Assembly (NCBI RefSeq): GCF_900142975.1
Contig: NZ_LT670848.1
Span: 992,001 to 1,056,000, forward strand
Direction: 5' to 3'
Source of the DNA: Salegentibacter salegens
GTDB lineage: Bacteria > Bacteroidota > Bacteroidia > Flavobacteriales > Flavobacteriaceae
DNA: 64,000 bases
Shown here: positions 17,742 to 25,314 of the stretch, piece by piece
How positions within the stretch are numbered: the stretch's first letter is position 1
How the letters are laid out: every line of letters starts with the position of its first letter
Made by a program: the position numbers and the translations under genes
Notes under the pieces: generated by a model
Told to the model about the DNA's origin: nothing
The model's input: only the letters and a program-made list of their open reading frames with translations
The model's database searches: none

Positions 17742-17985
17742 TCTGGCAGGTCTCCTGGCTCGCGTCTTGTTGTTTACCTTCCCATTCCAAATAAGAACAG
17801 TGGTTTTTGAAGTGATAACAACAAGCGTCCTATTACAGACTAAGCTTACAGTTGCGGGAACAGCTCAGGCTCTCAAAGTTTGAGGTACGAAGTTTGAAAT
17901 ATGAAGTAAAAAAATCTAACTTCTAATCTCGTACTTCCAACTTTTTCCTGATTCCCTTTTAATCGGCGTGAAAAAATCACATCCG
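17742..17985 (-). ncRNA. Cobalamin (AdoCbl) riboswitch
   Basis: The minus strand carries the class hallmarks in order: AAAAGGGAAT near 17950-17960, GAGCTGTTCCCGCAACTGTA (the B12 box core, 17848-17867), AACCACTG near 17800, GGGAAGG near 17780, and the 3' element GAGCCAGGAGACCTGCC (17746-17762). The 3' end lies about 50 bases before the receptor ATG, so control may act by sequestering the ribosome-binding region. A variable arm between the first and second conserved blocks is enlarged by an AT-rich palindromic segment (separate entry). Confidence 0.95.
17872..17946. repeat. AT-rich imperfect palindrome inside a variable arm of the riboswitch
   Basis: Plus-strand bases 17874-17906 (containing TTTGAGGTACGAAGTTTGAA) are largely complementary to 17917-17946 (containing TCTAATCTCGTACTTCCAAC). 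They form a long hairpin that interrupts the riboswitch only in a part that is not conserved. The segment also contains short near-repeats of AAGTTTGA and TGAAGT. Similar GAAGTTTGAAAT strings are, from memory, dispersed in flavobacterial genomes. Confidence 0.65.
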
Positions 17986-18096
17986 AACCAAAAATTTCAA
18001 TGCGAAATTAAACATTTATCTGAGTTGCGACTATAAAATTCTAAATAATCTTACTTTTGAACATTCCTATTATAAATATTCTATATAAAAGTTTTC

Positions 18097-18154
18097 GTCA
18101 CCCTGAACTTGTTTCAGAGCTTGCCCCGTAATTATTCGGGGGTCTAAAATGAGG
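18097..18154 (+). repeat. Dispersed palindromic intergenic repeat, subfamily A copy 1
   Basis: Begins TCACCCTGAACTTGTTTCAG, then a CCCCG...CGGGG hairpin and TCTAAAATGAGG. The same order of blocks is found at 40747-40864 and (reversed) at 51378-51460. It lies in the 500-base gap between the B12 receptor and the BtuF-like gene, which otherwise holds the riboswitch and an AT-rich leader. Confidence 0.75.
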
Positions 18155-18194
18155 ATAGAATCATATAAATTCAATTCATTTATACTACCATAAA

Positions 18195-19349
18195 ATGAAA
18201 ATAAAGACTGTAAAAGCACTTAATCTTCTACTCCTTTTTTTAGTATTTTCCGCCTGTAAAAACGAGCAGAAAGATCAAAATACAGTTTCAGCACAATCTC
18301 AAGAATTGGTTGAATTAAGACACGCTACTAATTTCAACATCAGTGACTTTGGCGACTATTATATTTTAAAAGTAGAAACCCCCTGGCCTGATGCCGAAAA
18401 AGCTTTTAAATATCTGCTAACAAGAGAAAACGCTGAAATTCCTTCTAATTTGGAATATGATCAAAAAGTGCAAATTCCGATAGAAAAAATGGTGGTGACT
18501 TCTACCACGCATATTCCGGCTTTAGAAACTTTAAATGAAGAAAAAAGCTTGATTGGTTTTCCCGGACTCGATTATATTTCTTCGGTAAAAACCAGGAAAT
18601 TGATAAATTCCGGAGAAATTAAAGAATTAGGGAAAAATGAAAATATAAACACCGAAGTGCTTATTGATCTTGATCCTGAGGTAGTGATTGGTTTTGCCAT
18701 AGACGGAAATAATAAAACATTTGAAACTATTCAAAAAATAGGAATTCCAGTGATGTACAACGGAGATTGGACCGAGAAAACCCCGTTGGGAAAGGCCGAA
18801 TGGATTAAATTCTTTGGCGTGTTTTACGATAAACTAGAGGAAGCTGAAAAGATTTTCAATGAAATAGAAACCGATTATAATGAAGCAAAAGAATTAGCAA
18901 AATCGGCAGAAAAATCGCCAAAAGTTTTAAGCGGAGCAATGTATAAAGATCAGTGGTACTTGCCTTATGGAAATTCGTGGCATGCACAGTTTATAAAAGA
19001 CGCCAATGCAAATTACGTATATGCCCAAACCCAGGGAAACGGCAGTATGGCACTATCTTTTGAAAGCGTACTTGCAAAGGCTCAGGATGCTGAATTTTGG
19101 ATAAGCGCGGGACAGTATACTTCTTACACGCAGCTTTTGGAAGAATCGCAACATTACCAGCAATTTGAGGCTGTAGAAAACAAAAAGGTCTACAGTGTAA
19201 GCTTAACAAAAGGGGAAACCGGCGGAGTGCTTTATTTTGAATTAGGCCCGCAGCGTCCAGATTTAGTACTTAAGGATCTTGTTTCTATTTTTCATCCCAA
19301 CTTAATTCCTGAATATGAAAACAGGTTTTTTAAGGCATTGGAAGAATAA
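18195..19349 (+). CDS. btuF: ABC transporter substrate-binding lipoprotein, B12 (BtuF-like)
   Basis: The 384-residue protein has a lipoprotein signal (LLLFLVFSAC) and the Peripla_BP_2 fold used for cobalamin and siderophore binding. Visible marks are TSTTHIPALETL, IGFPGLDYIS, the inter-lobe DLDPEVVIGFAIDG segment, GDWTEKTPLGKAEWIKFFGVF and the C-terminal LGPQRPDLVLKDLVSIFHP. It is followed by permease and ATPase genes and stands back to back with the riboswitch-controlled receptor. Cobalamin as substrate is inferred from this context; a siderophore protein would look similar. Confidence 0.85.
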   Translation: MKIKTVKALNLLLLFLVFSACKNEQKDQNTVSAQSQELVELRHATNFNISDFGDYYILKVETPWPDAEKAFKYLLTRENAEIPSNLEYDQKVQIPIEKMVVTSTTHIPALETLNEEKSLIGFPGLDYISSVKTRKLINSGEIKELGKNENINTEVLIDLDPEVVIGFAIDGNNKTFETIQKIGIPVMYNGDWTEKTPLGKAEWIKFFGVFYDKLEEAEKIFNEIETDYNEAKELAKSAEKSPKVLSGAMYKDQWYLPYGNSWHAQFIKDANANYVYAQTQGNGSMALSFESVLAKAQDAEFWISAGQYTSYTQLLEESQHYQQFEAVENKKVYSVSLTKGETGGVLYFELGPQRPDLVLKDLVSIFHPNLIPEYENRFFKALEE

Positions 19350-19496
19350 ATCATTAAAGGTTCAATTTTACTTGATTTCGAGGTAAGTCCCAGGGCATTT
19401 AAATCTCGATTATCGAGTGAAATTCCATTATCGTTCTTCTTTAATTTTATCTCCTCATTTTATTTCAGATATTTACACAGAAATAAATCACCGGCC

Positions 19497-20528
19497 TTGT
19501 TGCAGTCCCAAAAATATGTACTTCCACTTCTACTCCTTTTTTTTGGGGTAATTTTTCTAGGTTTTTTAAATATTAGCTTGGGTTCGGTAAACATTCCTTT
19601 TAAAGATGTTTTTGCCTCAATTTTTAATTTAGAAGTTTCTAAAGAAACCTGGCGTTATATTATTGTGGAATATCGTTTGCCAAAAGCAATCACTGCAATA
19701 ATAACCGGCTCCGGACTTGCCATTAGCGGACTCTTAATGCAAACCCTATTTCGTAATCCCCTCGCTGGGCCGTATGTTTTAGGTTTAAGTAGTGGTGCGA
19801 GTTTGGGTGTGGCGATTGTAATTATGGGGGCTTCTGTTTTTGGAGGTACATTTGCCGGAATTTTACTATCAAAATGGAGCCTGGTTATCGCTTCCAGCCT
19901 GGGGAGTTTACTGGTTCTTATCGCTGTTATGCTTGCGTCCCTTCGCCTCCGGGATACGATGGCAATACTCATTATTGGGTTAATGTTTGCCAGTTTAACC
20001 GCAGCTGTAGTAAGCGTACTTTCCTATTTTAGTCCGGCGGCACAGCTTCAACAATATGTGTTCTGGTCTTTTGGAAGTTTGGGCGATCTTTCCTGGAACG
20101 AAGTTGGTATTCTGGCTATGTTTTGGTTTGTAGGAATAATTTTAGCAATTTCCTGTATAAAAAACCTCAACACCTTGTTGCTTGGCGAACAATATGCTAA
20201 AAGCTTGGGTGTAAGTATTCAAAGAAACCGACTTATAATCATTATAGCTACCAGCTTATTAGCAGGAAGTATAACCGCCTTCGCCGGGCCAATTGCTTTT
20301 GTTGGCCTGGCTGTTCCGCATTTAATAAGACAGGTAATCCCCGTAAATAATCACAGTATTTTGGTGCCCGCCGTAATTTTAGGCGGCGCTGCTTTAATGC
20401 TTATCTGTGATATCGCTGCACAAATGCCGGGCCAGGAATATACTTTACCCATAAATGCCATAACTTCGTTAATTGGCGCACCGGTGGTAATTTGGCTATT
20501 AGTGCGTAAACGTAAATTTTTATTCTGA
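19497..20528 (+). CDS. btuC: FecCD/BtuC-family ABC transporter permease
   Basis: A polytopic inner-membrane permease of 343 residues with about ten spans. Family marks are EYRLPKAITAIITGSGLAIS, LMQTLFRNPLAGPYVLG, GSLGDLSWNEV, and the coupling region GPIAFVGLAVPHLIR. The only start in the right place is TTG (19497, or the next codon), 147 bp after btuF. That gap contains a small palindrome CTCGATTATCGAG and no other gene. The ATPase gene follows 2 bp after the stop. Together they form the importer for the ligand captured by BtuF. Confidence 0.9.
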   Translation: MLQSQKYVLPLLLLFFGVIFLGFLNISLGSVNIPFKDVFASIFNLEVSKETWRYIIVEYRLPKAITAIITGSGLAISGLLMQTLFRNPLAGPYVLGLSSGASLGVAIVIMGASVFGGTFAGILLSKWSLVIASSLGSLLVLIAVMLASLRLRDTMAILIIGLMFASLTAAVVSVLSYFSPAAQLQQYVFWSFGSLGDLSWNEVGILAMFWFVGIILAISCIKNLNTLLLGEQYAKSLGVSIQRNRLIIIIATSLLAGSITAFAGPIAFVGLAVPHLIRQVIPVNNHSILVPAVILGGAALMLICDIAAQMPGQEYTLPINAITSLIGAPVVIWLLVRKRKFLF

Positions 20529-20530
20529 AG

Positions 20531-21325
20531 TTGGATCAAACTGAAAAACATAGCATTCTTAAAACCATTAATCTTGATATTGGTTACCGTAATAAAACAG
20601 AAAAAATTCTTATTACTGAAGCGATTAATATTGAAGTAAATGAAGGGGAACTGGTTGCTGTTATTGGCGTTAACGGAGTAGGAAAATCTACGTTTTTAAG
20701 AACCCTAAGCGGAGTTCAGGCTGCGCTGAATGGAAAAGTGTTGGTTAAGAATGAACAAATTCAGCAGATAGATTCTTTAGAACTGGCTTCATTAGTGAGT
20801 CTTGTGCTAACCGAACAACCTATTTCCAAAAATTTAAGTGTTTTTGAACTGGTAGCACTGGGAAGACAACCATACACCAACTGGATTGGTAGATTAAGTA
20901 AAAATGATTTACGGCAAATTAAAAAATCTTTGCAAAATGTTGGAATTGAAGATTTGCAAAACAAAAAGTGCTACGAATTAAGCGACGGCCAGCTTCAAAA
21001 AGTATTGATTGCTCGCGCAATTGCGCAGAATACGCCCCTGGTTATTTTAGATGAACCCACCACACACCTGGATTTGTATCACAAGGCTTATGTTCTAAAA
21101 TTGCTTAAAAAACTCACTAGAAAAACCAATAAAGCCATAATTTTTGCGTCCCATGAGATCAACCTGGCAATTCAGCTTTGTGATAAGATTATTTTGATGC
21201 AAAATAATAAAGTTACCACCGGTTCTCCTAAAGAATTATTGGAATCAGGGGCTTTTTCTACTGTGTTTCCTGAAGGATTAATCGTTTTTGATAAAGCTTC
21301 AGCTTCATTTAAAATTAATCCTTAA
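20531..21325 (+). CDS. btuD: ABC transporter ATP-binding protein (BtuD/FecE-like)
   Basis: The 264-residue ATPase has Walker A GVNGVGKST, a Q-loop region at VLTEQPISKNLSVFELVALG, Walker B LVILDEP followed by TTHLD, and the switch His in FASHEINLA. The signature motif reads LSDGQLQK instead of LSGGQ, a conservative but noticeable change. The start is TTG at 20531, 2 bp after the permease stop, so translation is probably coupled. Its stop overlaps that of the convergent Pel-like gene by 4 bases. Confidence 0.9.
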   Translation: MDQTEKHSILKTINLDIGYRNKTEKILITEAINIEVNEGELVAVIGVNGVGKSTFLRTLSGVQAALNGKVLVKNEQIQQIDSLELASLVSLVLTEQPISKNLSVFELVALGRQPYTNWIGRLSKNDLRQIKKSLQNVGIEDLQNKKCYELSDGQLQKVLIARAIAQNTPLVILDEPTTHLDLYHKAYVLKLLKKLTRKTNKAIIFASHEINLAIQLCDKIILMQNNKVTTGSPKELLESGAFSTVFPEGLIVFDKASASFKINP

Positions 21326-24300
21326 TTATCTTTCAAAAAGTATTTTAAACCAAAAGTGAAATTATTGGAATAAAAGTTTTTCAGCGTATAGAATTCAGCC
21401 TGGGTTTTAAGATGAAGGTATTTAGTAATTGGCCATATAAAATTCCCTCGATACCGTTGAAATTCATCTGAAAAAGTATCTAGAAAATACCCTGCATCAA
21501 GATTAAGCTTCCAAAAGTTCTTTTCATTTTCATAGTGATAAGCAACTCCTAAACCACCGTAAAATCTTTCATCTAAAGTCCAGTATGGAAATCCGTTGGG
21601 CCTGTTGGAATTACCCAGAAGGCCAGAAAATTCGGTATAAGGCATAAATTTAGCTCTTTTATTCAGCTTAATATCCATCGCCAAACTGGTAAGCGCCTGA
21701 ACATCCATCACATCTTCGTCGTTATAATGATTCCCTTCTACATAAAAAACAGCCTGGAATTTCTCTTTAAACTGAAGTTCTTCATAGACGTTTAGTTGCG
21801 TTTGGTATATATCAAGAATATATGCGGGGCCGGTTATGGCAGGTTTTCTAAAAAATTGAAAGGAACTGTACAAACTGTCTTTAGCAATAGACGCCGACGC
21901 TTCTAAATGAAAATACGCCTTCCCTGCTTCGTTAAACTCCAGGCGGCTTCCAAAACCAAAATTGAATTTTTCTATTCTTTCCCTGGTTTTAAATCTATAA
22001 ACCAGGCCGTATAACTGCGTATCTTCATTATTTTCCAAATCGGTTTGAAATGGAATAGCATACGCATTATAGCGACTTAGCCCAAATTGATGTTGATTGT
22101 ACTTCTTATCTCGAGTGCCATAGACTGCTTCTAAACCAATAGAAGTAGGATCTAACCTATCGCTAATAATATTACTTCCAATTTGTACAAAATCACCTGT
22201 AGTTATTCTTAAGTTTTGCTCTATTTTAGAAGCGACTTCAGGATAAAAAAGTGAAGGGTATTCTTTTAACAGCAGCCTTTTTTGTTCAGTATTAAGGTAA
22301 ACAACGCTGTTATTCAATTGTCTTCTTAAACGGTCTCTATTGTTTGAATCTGGCAATTCTGAAGCGAGCTCCCAGGCTTTAATCATTTCGCTACGGCCCA
22401 AATAATATTCAGCCATAAAAACCTGAATTGCTTCTTTTTCTTTTAGGTTATCTTTTTTAGAATAATTAGCATATAAACGCTCTACTTCACTAAAATTTTC
22501 CAGTAAATAGAACCACTGCATTCGTTCTACCAAAGGAAAATCTGGCACACAAGAAGACCATTCCAGGGCTTTTCTATAACTTCCCTGCCCGCCAAAGGTA
22601 TAGGCGATTGTTGCGGCCAAATGCTTTAAATCTTTACGACAAACTTCGATTTCCAAAAGTTTTTGTGCCGCTTTTTTATCATTATTGGCAATAAGATATT
22701 CTATATAAAGCGGGAAATTTTTGTCTTTTAAAAATTCATATTCCCCGGTTTGTACCCGCCAATCATCTACATTATTTTCAGTAATTTCTTCAGCGCATTT
22801 AGACCATAGAATAGCTTTTTCAAAATCTTTAGCCTCGGCGAAAATCCAGGAAATAGTAGAAGCAGCAAACCTGTAATCTTCACGGCAGGGTTCTATATCT
22901 TTTACCAAATTTAAAGCTGTTTCAGGATGTTTTTCATTCAGCAATAAAAAATAGCTGAAGCGTTCTTCCTCCAACTTAGTATTTTCTATTAGATTCAATA
23001 ATTCTTCTTTACTTAACTGAATTTCGGTATTGCTGCCAAAATAGCCTATAAAATTCTTCCTAAGCTTTAGGTTTTCGGGATGCAAATCTATTTGTCTTAG
23101 CATCCAGCGCTTTCTGGTTTCCAAATCTGGATAATCACTCTGCGAGGTGAATTCTAAAGAAAGATTTACGTAAACCGAAGATTTATTTTCACTGTATTTA
23201 CTTTCCAGTATAGGCCATATTTGATTTTGGCGATTTTTCCAACCTAAATACTGAAATAATTTTAACCAATCTTCACGTTCAAATTTGTTGCTTTGAGCAA
23301 TTTGAGATTTTAATTCATTTATTTCTTTATCAATATCTCCTAGATCTTCTTTTGGTTTCACCAATAGATAAGACTCATAGTTTTGCGTGATTTCGCTGAA
23401 ATCTTCAGAATCCTTACTTTCAAATTTCGGTAGACTTAATTTTTTCTCCCGGGTTTGAATATTGAAAAGATAACCGTCTAAAAAAGGAGTTTTTGTGAAT
23501 TTTAACTGATTACTTTTCAGGTAACCTTCAGTCTCTCCGGTATTTATTTCTGAAACATACGCAAACCAGAAATTTTGGTTATTGACTGAATTTTCAATAT
23601 TCGCAGCAGCTTCAATTTTACTATCGGTTTCGGAAAATTTATAAGGAACTTCCCTCCAATTTTGAGTGATTTTTGCAGCTTCAGAAACCTTTAAAAAGCG
23701 AATTAAGGGAAAGGTTTTCTTTACATTTTGAATATAATTACGAAATCGTGGGAACAAACCGGGCGAACCGTCTTCTGAAACCCTCCACCCATAAGAGTTT
23801 ATATTTCTTAGAGTATAATTACCAGCACTTGCTCGCGTTTCTTCACCGGGAATCTGGTAAATATCATCGGGATGAATAAAATGAGTCCAGACGCCGGTAT
23901 AGAGATATAAAGATTGCTGATTGAATTCCCGAGTAGAAGTAGGTGCAAACCCACTCGTGATTCGTGGAAAATTAAAAAAGTGATCGTTATAAGGTTCCCT
24001 GTCAAATTCTCTATCTCCACCTTCTTCAAAGTTCCCCAGGTAAATACTTGCATTATAAATTATTTCGGGCATATTTTCTTCCAAAGCAAGAAAACCGGTA
24101 CTGTCTATAATATTTGAAGGTGGCACATAAGAAACCGGTAAGGTACCATAATCGCGGGCAGCCCAGCGTTTTTTTACTGCCTGAAGACTTAAACCCATAT
24201 AACTTTTATTGGGCCATTCTTCAGTATTAAGAGAAACGTGATTATAACCGTGCAAAGCTACCTCATGCTTAGAACTTTTGAAATCTACCATAAGTCTATC

Positions 24301-25314
24301 TGCAGCATTGGCACCATTAGAACCTGTTAAGATAGACTGTTCCCACTCTGGAAAATTGAAAGGAGGCGATGTACTGTTAGAATAATCAAAACAGACATAA
24401 GCAGAATATTCCAGCCCTTCTTCCCTGGCAAGTTTAAGCATATCTTTCCACCAGACTTCAGTATAAAAACGCGCCTGACTAATATTTATTTCTGATGCAA
24501 TTGGTTCCATCTTTACATTATAAAGCGGCGCAGGAAAATCATCTAACATTATACTTGAAGCATTGGCCACGGGATATGGAACTCCTTCTAAACCTTCTAA
24601 AATTGCCGCAAAGAAAAGTCCGCGTTCCTGTTTTTGTGAATATTGATCGGTGTTAAAAGTAATTACCGACCCATTTCCTATTTTGTTTTTTATAATTAGC
24701 GGATAATTTTCTTCAGAAATTGAAGTGACCAGGATCTCTATATCTTCCCTGAAATTTCCTGCTCGCAACCCAAAATGTTTATTCTCATTTCTGTAATTTT
24801 TGCCTTTTAAGGCGGGTAGAAAACTGGACTGAAATTTAAATCCCTGTGCTATTGTGTCTATTTCAAAGTTTGCATCTCCCCTTACTCCCGCTAAAAAACC
24901 AAAATTTTTATTAGTACCTACCGAGGGAATAAATATATGACCGCCTTTAGCAACAAATTCAATTAAAAAATTCATTGCAGATTCATTTAATGGTTCGAGA
25001 TCATAAACCACAATTACTTTAACCGAAGTGTTTACTTCAGGCTTTTTATTAAAATCAAACCTATTAATTTCGTTGTAAGGAATTTTAGCATAATTAAGAG
25101 CTTTTCTAATATGATTACTGTTCCTGAAACTTAAATCATTTCCCGGCTCCACAAGATAAGCTACCCAGGGGTTTGTACTCAGGCTATCGTACTGTACCCT
25201 TGGGCTTTCCCCTTCTAGTCTTTCATTTTCAATATCCTTTTCGCATCCTATTAAGAAAAACGAAAACAATAGAAAAACCGGCCTTAATATTTTAATTGGT
25301 AATAATTTTTCCAT
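21322..25314 (-). CDS. PelA-like deacetylase fused to PelB-like TPR and outer-membrane beta-barrel
   Basis: A 1330-residue lipoprotein (lipobox FFLIGC, Cys 24). Residues about 30-560 resemble DUF2194/PelA-type polysaccharide deacetylases: a Rossmann-like N-terminal part, then the metal-binding NodB-type residues in SIMLDDFPAP (near 255) and ALHGYNH (near 350). Residues about 690-1040 are helical TPR-like repeats (FEKAILWSKCAEE, YRKALEWSSC). The last 270 residues alternate aromatic/polar strands and end in TFGLKYFLKDN, an outer-membrane barrel. In Pseudomonas these activities belong to PelA (deacetylase) and PelB (TPR plus porin), which bind each other. The ATG overlaps the stop of the preceding gene. 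The frame is intact. Confidence 0.8.
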   Translation of the reverse strand: MEKLLPIKILRPVFLLFSFFLIGCEKDIENERLEGESPRVQYDSLSTNPWVAYLVEPGNDLSFRNSNHIRKALNYAKIPYNEINRFDFNKKPEVNTSVKVIVVYDLEPLNESAMNFLIEFVAKGGHIFIPSVGTNKNFGFLAGVRGDANFEIDTIAQGFKFQSSFLPALKGKNYRNENKHFGLRAGNFREDIEILVTSISEENYPLIIKNKIGNGSVITFNTDQYSQKQERGLFFAAILEGLEGVPYPVANASSIMLDDFPAPLYNVKMEPIASEINISQARFYTEVWWKDMLKLAREEGLEYSAYVCFDYSNSTSPPFNFPEWEQSILTGSNGANAADRLMVDFKSSKHEVALHGYNHVSLNTEEWPNKSYMGLSLQAVKKRWAARDYGTLPVSYVPPSNIIDSTGFLALEENMPEIIYNASIYLGNFEEGGDREFDREPYNDHFFNFPRITSGFAPTSTREFNQQSLYLYTGVWTHFIHPDDIYQIPGEETRASAGNYTLRNINSYGWRVSEDGSPGLFPRFRNYIQNVKKTFPLIRFLKVSEAAKITQNWREVPYKFSETDSKIEAAANIENSVNNQNFWFAYVSEINTGETEGYLKSNQLKFTKTPFLDGYLFNIQTREKKLSLPKFESKDSEDFSEITQNYESYLLVKPKEDLGDIDKEINELKSQIAQSNKFEREDWLKLFQYLGWKNRQNQIWPILESKYSENKSSVYVNLSLEFTSQSDYPDLETRKRWMLRQIDLHPENLKLRKNFIGYFGSNTEIQLSKEELLNLIENTKLEEERFSYFLLLNEKHPETALNLVKDIEPCREDYRFAASTISWIFAEAKDFEKAILWSKCAEEITENNVDDWRVQTGEYEFLKDKNFPLYIEYLIANNDKKAAQKLLEIEVCRKDLKHLAATIAYTFGGQGSYRKALEWSSCVPDFPLVERMQWFYLLENFSEVERLYANYSKKDNLKEKEAIQVFMAEYYLGRSEMIKAWELASELPDSNNRDRLRRQLNNSVVYLNTEQKRLLLKEYPSLFYPEVASKIEQNLRITTGDFVQIGSNIISDRLDPTSIGLEAVYGTRDKKYNQHQFGLSRYNAYAIPFQTDLENNEDTQLYGLVYRFKTRERIEKFNFGFGSRLEFNEAGKAYFHLEASASIAKDSLYSSFQFFRKPAITGPAYILDIYQTQLNVYEELQFKEKFQAVFYVEGNHYNDEDVMDVQALTSLAMDIKLNKRAKFMPYTEFSGLLGNSNRPNGFPYWTLDERFYGGLGVAYHYENEKNFWKLNLDAGYFLDTFSDEFQRYRGNFIWPITKYLHLKTQAEFYTLKNFYSNNFTFGLKYFLKDN

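Noticed and set aside
17695..17790. N-terminal extension of the TonB receptor frame to 17790
   Set aside because: The extension translates the conserved 3' part of the cobalamin riboswitch, and the signal peptide starts at the ATG at 17694.
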